From Gemmatimonadaceae bacterium (GTDB lineage: Bacteria; Gemmatimonadota; Gemmatimonadetes; Gemmatimonadales; Gemmatimonadaceae), in contig JADGGM010000212.1 in assembly GCA_019689955.1 (NCBI GenBank), positions 1 through 6,037 on the forward strand: a DNA stretch of 6,037 bases. The letters run 5' to 3'. The notes beneath the pieces were generated by a model. It saw only the letters and a program-made list of their open reading frames with translations, ran no database searches and was not told the DNA's origin. Position 1 is the first letter of the stretch; every line of letters begins with the position of its first letter. Positions 1 through 6,020 of the stretch are shown in pieces. A program made the translations under genes and the position numbers.

Positions 1-2904
1 CACCTGCACCTCCCCCAGCTGAATGATCCCGTCCCCGTTCACATCTAGATATCCCTTGATCGGCTTCGCCCAGTGCCCAAACAGCGGATAGCCCGCTGCC
101 ACCCGCTGGCCATCGCCGAGGTTGATCGGCTGCATCCCCGGCGCAAGCGAGACCACCAGGTTCCGGTTCCGGCTCACCCCCAGCGTCCAGCTCCACGTCA
201 CCGGATCCGTGCGCACGAGCTGCGTCGTCACCGTGGCCTCGAGCCCCGTGTTCCGCACCACCCCGATGTTCTTCCACACCGTTACACTGTTGCCGTAGAC
301 CGACGGTGCCACCGGCACCTGGAGCAGGGCATCCTTCCGAATCTTCCGGTAGCCCGAGAGCGTGACCGAGATCCGATCCTCCCAGAGATCGGCGTCAAAG
401 CCCCCCTCGAGCTCCGTCGACCGCTCCGGCTTGAGCTCGGTGTTCCCCAACGTGCTCGCCCCGATCGTCGTCACGCTCGCCCCGATCCCGTCGACGAACC
501 CGGTCGAGACGGTGTAGAGCCGCAGCTTGTCGGCGAGCCCCGGCTGCACCCCCGCGTGCCCGTAGGCCGCCCGCAGCCGGAGGGTGTTGAACACGCGCTT
601 GAACGGGAACCAGGGCTCATCCGAGATGAGCCACGAGCCGCCGAGCTTGGGGAAGGTGGGCAAGGAGACGTGCGACCCGTACGTGCTCCCCCCATCGAAG
701 CGCAGCCCGGCATCCAAGAAAAAGCGCTTGTGTGAGAGCGCGGGCGCCACGTACCAGCCCGCACTCGTCACCTCGCTCACCGTCTCCGAGGGTGGCGACA
801 CCTGCGCCGCCCCGGTGAGCCCTGTGGTGCCCTGTGCGAGCCCCGTCACCGAGGTGCTGAGATCGGCGATCGCCGTCTTAGTGTAGTTCGCCCCTAGGGC
901 GAACTGGAACGTGAAGCCTAAGGGCAGCGCGCGCGTGGCCAGCGCCCGCACATTCACCGTGCTTACCACCGAGCTCCCGCGGGCAGTGGCCAGGCTCCCC
1001 AGCGTGTCCAGCATCCCCCTGGGCAGGAGCACCTCATCGGTGCGCGCGATCACATTGAGCCCGCCATCCACGCTCGCCGTGAGCCAGGCACGGGGCCGCC
1101 AGTTCAGGGAGGCTGCGTTGGTGAAGTTGGTCGCCACATCCGTCGCCCGCTGATAGAAGTCCGGCACCAACGCGGAAACCGGCTGATAGCCACCGATATC
1201 GTTCACCTGGTAGTACGTCTGGGTGCCGCGATCGACGTACGTGGACATGAGCTGAGCAAGCTGCGCCTCCAGGCTCGAGCGCTGCTGGGTCTCGCGCGTG
1301 AGCGTCGTCGTGAACGACGCGTCGGCCTTGGGGCCGAGCTGCGCCGTCACCCGCCCCGTCCCGCTCCAGCGCGTAAGCGTCTGCGGCCGCCGCATCCAGC
1401 TCGGCGGCGCAGAGCCGTGAAGGCTCTCGAAGCGGGCGACCTCTGCGCCCGGCAGCTTCAGGATGCCCGTTTCGTCGTCATAGCTCCCGGTGAGGCTGTA
1501 GCTGAGCCCACTCGTCCCGCCGTCCACCCCGAGCGCGAGGCTCGTGCTCCGCCCCTGGCCCAAGACCGTCAGCGCCGGATCGTTCAACGCCTGGAACCGC
1601 ACCAGACTGTCCACCCCAGCCGCACAGTTCCTGCTGAGCCTGCAGATGAACGCGTTGCCACCATAGTCATGCGCGAACCGGAGGTACTGGTCGGGATAGC
1701 GCCCGGGCATGGAGGAGAGCCCCTGGGAGGCGCTGACGCGCCAACGCGCCGGACCGGGCCGCCCCTTCTTGGTGGTGATCACGATCACCCCATTGGCCGC
1801 ATCCGCCCCGTAGAGCGTGGCCGCCGAGGGCCCCTTCACCACCTCGATCGTCTCGATGCTGTGTACATCCAACTGGTCCAACGGCGACGGCGCTGCGTAT
1901 CCACGTTCCGCCCCCTGGGTTAGATTCTGCGCCCGGATCCCCGACTGGTCGTAGTAGACCCGCACCCCGTCGACGATCACGATCGGATCGTTCCCGCGGC
2001 TGATGCTGTTCACCCCCCGGAGCCGAAGCCGCGCCGGATCCCCCGGCGCCCCACTCGTGTGCTGCACCACGAGCCCCGGCACCCGCGTCGCCAGCAAGTC
2101 CGTCACGCTCGTCACCGGCTGCGTCGCCACGATCGAGTCCACGTTCAACACCGCGACGTCATTCGGCAGATCCATCCGTCGCCGCGGTCCCGTGGCCGTC
2201 GTCACCACCTCCTGCAGCCGCGTCATGCTCATCCGCAGCGCCAGCTCCACGCCCACTGTTCGCCCCGGCTGTACCACGACCTCGCGCTGCGCGACCATGT
2301 ATCCCACCATTCGCGCCGTGAGCTGGTGCATCCCTGCCGGGACCTTCGCGAACCAGAACGCACCGCTGTCGTTCGTGGTCGCCGTGAGCGCGGTGCCGCC
2401 GATGCTCACGAGCACCCCCTTCACCGGCCGCGCCGTCACCGAATCCCGCACCCGCCCGAGAATCGCCCCTGTCTCTCCCGTGTCCACCGCCCCGGCATCG
2501 GGCCGCCGCAGGACGATCCGGTCCCCGCGCACCTCTGCTGCGACCCCGGTTCCGCGCAACACCACCTCCAGCGCACGCCGCACGGAGACGTCCTTCAGCG
2601 TGGCCGAGATGACCCGCGCCACCGGCACCACCTGGTCCGTGTACACGATCGGAACGTCGGCGAGCGCGGCGATCCGGTCGAGTGCCGTGTCCAGCCGAAC
2701 CTTGACCAGCGTGAGCGATACGATCCGCTCCAGCGGCGGTCCCTGCCGCCGCGCGCTCGCCGGCTGCGCCGCCGCGGCGCGCGGAGCGGGTTGACGGTCC
2801 ATCGATTGTGGCGCCGCGCTCTGCGCCTGCACGCGGCTCGCGCCGAGTACAAACGACCCGAGCACCGCGGCACCACACGCGATCACCGTCGATCGTGAGA
2901 CCAT
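1..2904 (-). CDS. SusC/RagA-type TonB-dependent receptor with N-terminal STN signalling domain (3' end beyond window)
   Basis: Outer-membrane receptor expected to import a substrate (glycan, peptide or chelate) using TonB energy and to signal to FecR. The frame is open for 968 codons to the window edge. The start ATG at 2904 has an AGAGGA Shine-Dalgarno 4 nt upstream and begins a signal peptide (hydrophobic core about residues 7-22, likely cleavage after VQA at 27). An Ala/Pro-rich linker follows. The STN domain is at about 62-131, a carboxypeptidase-regulatory-like beta-sandwich at about 147-221, and a TonB-box-like LQEVVTTATG at 230-239. The plug at about 245-381 contains DPIVIVDGVRVY and the SusC hallmark YGADAANGVIVITTKKG; the beta-barrel follows. 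SusC-like barrel motifs include GGSWLISDEPWF and LRLRAAYGHAGVQPG. A DVNGDGII segment close to the window edge is also typical of SusC C-termini. Family lengths of about 1000-1100 residues imply roughly 50-120 residues are missing. C421 and C427 could form a disulfide. The STN domain marks it as a transducing receptor. The substrate is unknown. Confidence 0.95.
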   Translation of the reverse strand, partial: MVSRSTVIACGAAVLGSFVLGASRVQAQSAAPQSMDRQPAPRAAAAQPASARRQGPPLERIVSLTLVKVRLDTALDRIAALADVPIVYTDQVVPVARVISATLKDVSVRRALEVVLRGTGVAAEVRGDRIVLRRPDAGAVDTGETGAILGRVRDSVTARPVKGVLVSIGGTALTATTNDSGAFWFAKVPAGMHQLTARMVGYMVAQREVVVQPGRTVGVELALRMSMTRLQEVVTTATGPRRRMDLPNDVAVLNVDSIVATQPVTSVTDLLATRVPGLVVQHTSGAPGDPARLRLRGVNSISRGNDPIVIVDGVRVYYDQSGIRAQNLTQGAERGYAAPSPLDQLDVHSIETIEVVKGPSAATLYGADAANGVIVITTKKGRPGPARWRVSASQGLSSMPGRYPDQYLRFAHDYGGNAFICRLSRNCAAGVDSLVRFQALNDPALTVLGQGRSTSLALGVDGGTSGLSYSLTGSYDDETGILKLPGAEVARFESLHGSAPPSWMRRPQTLTRWSGTGRVTAQLGPKADASFTTTLTRETQQRSSLEAQLAQLMSTYVDRGTQTYYQVNDIGGYQPVSALVPDFYQRATDVATNFTNAASLNWRPRAWLTASVDGGLNVIARTDEVLLPRGMLDTLGSLATARGSSVVSTVNVRALATRALPLGFTFQFALGANYTKTAIADLSTSVTGLAQGTTGLTGAAQVSPPSETVSEVTSAGWYVAPALSHKRFFLDAGLRFDGGSTYGSHVSLPTFPKLGGSWLISDEPWFPFKRVFNTLRLRAAYGHAGVQPGLADKLRLYTVSTGFVDGIGASVTTIGASTLGNTELKPERSTELEGGFDADLWEDRISVTLSGYRKIRKDALLQVPVAPSVYGNSVTVWKNIGVVRNTGLEATVTTQLVRTDPVTWSWTLGVSRNRNLVVSLAPGMQPINLGDGQRVAAGYPLFGHWAKPIKGYLDVNGDGIIQLGEVQV

Positions 2905-2908
2905 GCGA

Positions 2909-2914
2909 TCCTCT
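2909..2914 (-). promoter_or_regulatory. Shine-Dalgarno of the receptor gene
   Basis: On the minus strand AGAGGA lies 4 nt before the ATG at 2904. It supports that start and independent translation initiation within the 30-nt gap after the fecR stop codon. No terminator or promoter-like sequence is visible in the gap, so fecR and the receptor look like one transcript. Confidence 0.65.
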
Positions 2915-2934
2915 CGGAGCAAAGGGGTGGAAGA

Positions 2935-4035
2935 TCAGTGCGCGCGGTGAAGCACGACCATGCGTCCGCGCCGCTCGACGCGCGCATCGAGCGAGGTGGT
3001 GAGCAACTGGAGCACGTCGTCGATGCCATCGTCGTGAAATGACGCATTCACGGTCGCGTCGAGGAGCGCCGAATCCGCGACCGTGATGCGTACGTCGAAC
3101 CACCGTTCCAGCTCCGACACGACGGCGCGGAGCGGAACGTGCCGGAACACCAGCCGCCCGCTGGTCCAGGCGAGATACGGCCGCGGGTCGATCCCGCGGG
3201 CCACGACGATGCGGCCATCGCGCTGCACGCGCGCCATGTCGCGTGCGCCGAGCACGGTCCGCGGGTCCGCCGGCGCGATCGTATCGCCCACCGCCACCGA
3301 CCCGTCCGCGACGACGATCCGGACCGGTTCTCCCGCGTACGCGCGGACGCTGAACGTGGTCCCGATGTCCTGCGCGAGCGCGCTTCCGGCGTGCACGAGG
3401 AACGGCCGCCGTGCATCATGGACCACGTCGAACACGGCCTCACCGTCGAGGAACACGTCGCGCCGTCCCCCCTCGAACGCCGTCGTGCGCAGGCGGCTGT
3501 CCACACCGAGCGTCACGTGCGTTCCGTCGAGGAGCTCGATCGTCGCTCGCTGCCCGCGTGCGGTGCGGTACTCGCGTACGACCGCCACGGCCGCGGCGTG
3601 TGGCGCGCCATCCGCACGGTGTGCCTGTCGCCACGCCGTGCGCCCGCCGAACGCGGCGATGACGAGAGCGGCCGCGATGGCGGTGACGCGCAGCGTCGCC
3701 CACCGAGGCCGCGCGTTCGTCGGCGGCATGAGCGAGAGCGCACGCCCAACGCGCACGCGCCCTCCGTCCGCGCGGCCCGGTGGTGCTGGGATGAGCGCAT
3801 CGCCGTGCGCACGCGGGACGTCGCTGCCGGCCACGACCGCCTCCCACATCGCCTCGATGCGCGGCGCCGCAGGGAGCTCCCCCGCGCGCGCCCACACCTT
3901 CCGCAGCAGCGCCAGCTCCGCGCTCCGCGCCGGGTCTTCCGCGGCCCACGCGCGAATCGCATCCGCCTCGGCTGGCGAGCACTCGCCGGCGAAGTATCTG
4001 GCCAGTCGGTTCCAGTCGATCATCTCGTCATGCAT
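2935..4035 (-). CDS. FecR-family anti-sigma factor / sigma regulator
   Basis: Inner-membrane single-pass protein that binds the ECF sigma factor in the cytoplasm and receives the receptor's signal in the periplasm. With the ATG at 4035 it is 366 residues, a normal FecR length. The cytoplasmic N-terminal region (about 5-68, IDWNRLARYFAGECSPAEAD then helices) matches the FecR N-terminal/DUF4880 pattern. One membrane helix lies at about 113-130. The periplasmic FecR domain is at about 154-250, with LLDGTHVTLGVDSRL and VFLDGEAVFDV followed by FLVHAG and GTTFSVRAY. A C-terminal DUF4974/STN-like domain is at about 293-362 (LVFRHVPLRAVVSELERWF). The frame is open up to an ATG at 4200, but that start would place coding sequence through the intrinsic terminator at 4151-4178 and add a low-complexity Arg-rich tail unlike the family, so I reject it. 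The start has only a weak upstream AGGGTG; an ATG at 4023 (MIDWNRL) is an equally family-like alternative. The receptor gene follows after 30 nt. Confidence 0.93.
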   Translation of the reverse strand: MHDEMIDWNRLARYFAGECSPAEADAIRAWAAEDPARSAELALLRKVWARAGELPAAPRIEAMWEAVVAGSDVPRAHGDALIPAPPGRADGGRVRVGRALSLMPPTNARPRWATLRVTAIAAALVIAAFGGRTAWRQAHRADGAPHAAAVAVVREYRTARGQRATIELLDGTHVTLGVDSRLRTTAFEGGRRDVFLDGEAVFDVVHDARRPFLVHAGSALAQDIGTTFSVRAYAGEPVRIVVADGSVAVGDTIAPADPRTVLGARDMARVQRDGRIVVARGIDPRPYLAWTSGRLVFRHVPLRAVVSELERWFDVRITVADSALLDATVNASFHDDGIDDVLQLLTTSLDARVERRGRMVVLHRAH

Positions 4036-4150
4036 TCGAGCACCATCACCCTGCGCGGCATCCACGCGCCGCGCGATCCCGGTGATTGCAGCCTGCGTCG
4101 TTGGCGTGCGATAGACATCTCGCCGCGTGCTCGACCCTGACCCACGATGC
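4036..4150 (-). other. Leader/spacer between the sigma terminator and fecR
   Basis: About 115 nt lie between the terminator after the sigma gene and the fecR start. Since the terminator should stop most sigma transcripts, a promoter for fecR and the receptor is expected here. I see no convincing -35/-10 pair and no GGAAC-type ECF -35. The only noted element is GTCTATCG (minus strand, 4116-4109), which also occurs upstream of the sigma gene. No small ORF with a ribosome binding site was seen. Confidence 0.4.
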
Positions 4151-4178
4151 AAAAAGGCCCGGCAGCTCGTGCCGGGCC
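4151..4178 (-). terminator. Intrinsic terminator after the sigma factor gene
   Basis: Read on the minus strand, a perfect 9-bp stem GGCCCGGCA / TGCCGGGCC encloses a 5-nt loop (CGAGC) and is followed directly by TTTTT. It starts 28 nt beyond the sigma stop codon at 4207 and ends about 115 nt before fecR. The uridine tract is on the minus strand only, so it acts on the sigma transcript. Confidence 0.88.
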
Positions 4179-4206
4179 CGTCGCGCCGCCTCCGCATCAC
4201 CGTCGA

Positions 4207-4788
4207 TCACTCGAACCGCTCGCGCAGCCGCATCCGCAGCAGGCGCAGCGCGCGCCCCATCTGCGTCTCCACCGTCTTCACGGAGATGCCGAGCGCCGTG
4301 GCGATCTGCTGGTACGCCATCCCCTGCTGCCGGCTCATCACGAACACGAGCCGCGTCCGGTCCGGGAGCCGCGCGATCGCATCCTGGACCGCGAGCGTCA
4401 GCTCTTCCTCGACGAGCAGGTCATCGATCGTCGGCGGCGACTCCGGGTCGTCCTGTGAAAGCGCGTCCCACACCCGGGCGGTACCTTGCTCGTGCTTGAG
4501 GTAGTTCAGCGCGCGGTTGCGGGCCGCGGTGTAGAGGTAGTTCACGAGCGACCCGTGCACCTCGAGCGTCTCGTGCTGCCGCCACAACACGAGGAAGAGA
4601 TCCTGGACGATGTCCTCCGCCACCCCGGCCGAACCCACGAAGCGCCGCGTGAACACACAGAGCGGAGGCGCGAGCGTGCGGAACACCGTCTCGAACGCTC
4701 CGATGTCCCCGGCACGGATGCGTTCCACCCACTGCCGATCGTTCAGATCGGGGGGCACATCGCCATCGGTGCGAACGGGGAGGTGCAC
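4207..4788 (-). CDS. ECF-type RNA polymerase sigma-70 factor (FecI-like)
   Basis: Directs RNA polymerase to a small regulon, most likely the neighbouring receptor operon, under control of the FecR-like protein. With a GTG start at 4788 it is 193 residues, normal for ECF factors. Region 2 spans about 20-100: AEDIVQDLFLVLWRQ at 57-71 is the core-binding region 2.2, and LVNYLYTAARNRALNYLKH at 81-99 is the promoter-melting/-10 part. A short acidic linker (QDDPESPPTIDD) follows, with no region 3. Region 4 spans about 128-190, with a helix-turn-helix MAYQQIATALGISVKTVETQMGRAL that reads the -35 element. The frame runs upstream to an ATG at 5058 within the preceding gene's terminator, which cannot be the start. 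GTG 4788 is chosen for its GGAGAG Shine-Dalgarno 3 nt upstream and because homology begins just after it. ATG 4851 (214 residues) is possible but lacks a Shine-Dalgarno. The C-terminus is intact and an intrinsic terminator follows. Confidence 0.93.
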   Translation of the reverse strand: MHLPVRTDGDVPPDLNDRQWVERIRAGDIGAFETVFRTLAPPLCVFTRRFVGSAGVAEDIVQDLFLVLWRQHETLEVHGSLVNYLYTAARNRALNYLKHEQGTARVWDALSQDDPESPPTIDDLLVEEELTLAVQDAIARLPDRTRLVFVMSRQQGMAYQQIATALGISVKTVETQMGRALRLLRMRLRERFE

Positions 4789-4791
4789 GGA

Positions 4792-4797
4792 CTCTCC
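4792..4797 (-). promoter_or_regulatory. Shine-Dalgarno deciding the sigma GTG start
   Basis: On the minus strand GGAGAG precedes the GTG at 4788 with a 3-nt gap (5 nt counted from the GGAG core). The competing in-frame ATG at 4851 is preceded by a pyrimidine-rich stretch ending CCCCGAAG with no purine-rich ribosome site, which favours the GTG. Confidence 0.5.
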
Positions 4798-4968
4798 AGC
4801 AACGGAGCGGGTAAAGCCGGCGCGGCGAGGTGCAACAGGTCGGACGACCATCTTCGGGGTGAGGACGACGATGACACCGCGAGCCGCCGTGCGCCACAAA
4901 CGGACGATCAGGCGTCGCCCGTACGACCGCGGTATCGCCAGGCGCTCTGCCGATAGACCACTCAGCGC

Positions 4969-5016
4969 GGTGTTCCCCTGATTGTGCCGATCAGGCGGAG
5001 GGCGATCAGGTGTTCC
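4969..5016 (-). promoter_or_regulatory. Candidate operator/ECF promoter cluster upstream of sigma
   Basis: Minus-strand GGAACACC occurs twice, at 5016-5009 and 4976-4969. A 19-bp dyad with 6-bp arms, CCTGAT-7-ATCAGG, covers 4977-4995, and a further ATCAGG half-site lies at 5005-5010. GGAAC is the classic -35 core of many ECF promoters. From the first copy, a 16-nt spacer leads to CCTGA, loosely like the TCTGA of RpoE-type -10 elements. This could be an autoregulated sigma promoter or a repressor site. The repeats are plainly visible; their function is inferred from position only. Confidence 0.3.
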
Positions 5017-5022
5017 GAGCGC

Positions 5023-5053
5023 AAGAAAAGGCCGCCCGATGTTGGGGCGGCCC
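5023..5053 (-). terminator. Intrinsic terminator after the acyltransferase gene
   Basis: On the minus strand a perfect 8-bp stem GGCCGCCC / GGGCGGCC (5052-5045 with 5037-5030, 7-nt loop) is followed by TTTTCTT. It lies about 58 nt beyond the acyltransferase stop codon and separates that transcription unit from the sigma gene. It also shows that the ATG at 5058, upstream in the sigma frame, is not a real start. Confidence 0.85.
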
Positions 5054-5110
5054 TTCACGGAGATCTTCTCGCTCCCGGCGCTGCGGCGCGCGCCGAGGCA
5101 CCAGCCCGTC

Positions 5111-5755
5111 TCAGCGCGCTCGCGCGGGCACGCCGACCACGGTCACCCCAGGCGGAACGTCGCGCGTGACCACGGCGCCGGCGCCGACGACCGCGCCCGC
5201 GCCGATCGTGATCGGGCGCCCGGCCTCGCCGTTGATCACAACGGCTCCGGTCCCCAGGTACGCGCCGCGCTCGATGTGGACGTGCCCGGAGACGTGAACC
5301 CCGGGCGCCAGCGTGGCAAAATCCTCGAGCACCGCGTCGTGTCCGATCGTGCAGTCGAGATTCACGTGCACGTGCGCGCCCAGCCGGATGTTCGTCGTGA
5401 GCGTCGAGCCGGCGCAGATGATGGTACCCTCGCCGAGCTCCACCCACCGCGACATCTCCACCGACGGGTGCACGACCGTCGCGAAGCGGAACCCCGCCGC
5501 GGCCGAGCGTGCCGCCAACCGCTCGCGCGTCCCAGGGTTGCCGACTGCGATCAACATCGCGGCGCCGCCGTGCGCAGCGGTCGCGGCATCGAGCCCGAAG
5601 ACAGGAATGTCGTTGAGCGACGTGCCGTGATGCGTCGGGTCGTCATCGAGAAAGCCGGCCACGCGGAGGTCTCCACCCTTGGCCGCTGCGCACTCGACGA
5701 GCCACGCGACCTCACGCGCGAATCCTCCCGCACCGTAGATCAACACGTCCTGCAC
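5111..5755 (-). CDS. NeuD/PglD-family sugar acyltransferase (left-handed beta-helix)
   Basis: Predicted cytoplasmic acetyl-CoA-dependent transferase acting on a sugar or nucleotide-sugar, as in sialic acid O-acetylation (NeuD) or UDP-amino-sugar N-acetylation (PglD). It has 214 residues, the usual family length. The N-terminal Rossmann-like PglD_N domain at about 1-75 starts VLIYGAGGFAREVAWLVE and continues with VAGFLDDDP. Hexapeptide repeats from about 97 to 198 include ITIGAGAVVGAGAVVTRDV, and the protein ends with the typical PPGVTVVGVPAR. His139 in CTIGHDAVLED aligns with the catalytic base of PglD (His125), with Asp140 in place of its Glu. The start is GTG at 5755 with a strong GGAGGG 4 nt upstream that overlaps the stop codon of the preceding membrane-protein gene (gap 1 nt), suggesting translational coupling. 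A terminator follows. The true acceptor sugar and acyl group cannot be determined. Confidence 0.9.
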   Translation of the reverse strand: MQDVLIYGAGGFAREVAWLVECAAAKGGDLRVAGFLDDDPTHHGTSLNDIPVFGLDAATAAHGGAAMLIAVGNPGTRERLAARSAAAGFRFATVVHPSVEMSRWVELGEGTIICAGSTLTTNIRLGAHVHVNLDCTIGHDAVLEDFATLAPGVHVSGHVHIERGAYLGTGAVVINGEAGRPITIGAGAVVGAGAVVTRDVPPGVTVVGVPARAR

Positions 5756-5756
5756 G

Positions 5757-6020
5757 TCACCCTCCGGCGTCCGCGCGGTAGCTCCTGAGATCCACGACGC
5801 CGATCCGGAAGCGCCGGCGCCCGATCATGGCGATGAGGAGCACGGGGACGCCCACGAGCAGGATCGGCCACAGGGCGGAGACACAGAGACCGACCGCCAC
5901 GTGCCAGCCGCGCCCCTCGAGCGCGACGACCGCGCCGACGATCGTGTCGCTCCAGAGCGAGAGCCACGCGACGAGAATGAGCGTGGCGACGACACCGTAA
6001 ATGAGGAGAGCTAGGTGCAC
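5757..6020 (-). CDS. Small two-helix inner-membrane protein, unknown function
   Basis: I do not recognise the family. The 87-residue product from a GTG at 6020 has a hydrophobic helix at about 4-24 (LALLIYGVVATLILVAWLSLW) and a second at about 41-67. An Arg-rich tail starts RRRFRIG at 68, so the C-terminus, and probably the N-terminus, is cytoplasmic. No catalytic or signal-peptidase motif is visible. No Shine-Dalgarno precedes the GTG, and the frame is open to the window edge (the preceding codons encode SGQPS), so the true start may lie upstream. The stop codon is 1 nt from the acyltransferase start and overlaps its ribosome site. That tight coupling suggests a shared pathway, perhaps glycan modification or export, but this is context only. 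Confidence 0.65.
   Translation of the reverse strand: MHLALLIYGVVATLILVAWLSLWSDTIVGAVVALEGRGWHVAVGLCVSALWPILLVGVPVLLIAMIGRRRFRIGVVDLRSYRADAGG

Larger units (their letters stand above)
4789..5022 (-). other. Upstream region of the sigma gene
   Basis: This is the gene-free part of the 322-nt gap between acyltransferase and sigma, downstream of the acyltransferase terminator. It must hold the sigma promoter, though no clear sigma-70 hexamer pair is visible. It contains three copies of CCTGATCG (minus strand), two copies of GGAACACC, one dyad and one GTCTATCG. The sigma reading frame stays open across it, but the translated stretch is Arg-rich and unlike ECF N-termini, so it is treated as noncoding, except that 4789-4851 could be coding if the ATG at 4851 is used. 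Confidence 0.5.

Noticed and set aside
73..1923. Plus-strand open frames opposite the receptor barrel
   Set aside because: They are antisense shadows. The minus-strand frame reads continuously with SusC barrel motifs throughout.
2003..2898. Plus-strand open frames of 263 and 279 codons opposite the receptor N-terminus
   Set aside because: Arg/Thr/Ser- or His/Arg-rich translations with no recognisable fold. The opposite strand encodes the STN, carboxypeptidase-like and plug domains without interruption.
2845..2904. Possible lipoprotein signal at receptor Cys10
   Set aside because: Cys10 precedes most of the hydrophobic core and lacks a lipobox. The region fits an ordinary signal peptide cleaved near residue 27.
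2159..3103. Minus-strand frame of 314 codons overlapping both the fecR 3' end and the receptor 5' end
   Set aside because: It is a shifted frame of two well-supported genes, and its Arg/Gly/Ala-rich product has no motif. It would require overlap with conserved domains in both genes.
3083..4140. Two long plus-strand open frames (about 343 and 333 codons) opposite fecR
   Set aside because: Their products are Arg/His/Ala/Pro/Ser-rich low-complexity without domains or ribosome sites. They are the usual stop-poor antisense frames of a GC-rich gene, while the minus-strand frame has full FecR homology.
4036..4200. N-terminal extension of fecR from an ATG at 4200
   Set aside because: It would translate through a perfect hairpin and uridine tract that terminate the sigma transcript, and the added residues are not FecR-like.
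4982..5788. Plus-strand open frame of 268 codons opposite the acyltransferase
   Set aside because: Arg/Asp/His-rich shadow. The minus strand carries clear hexapeptide repeats and a ribosome site.
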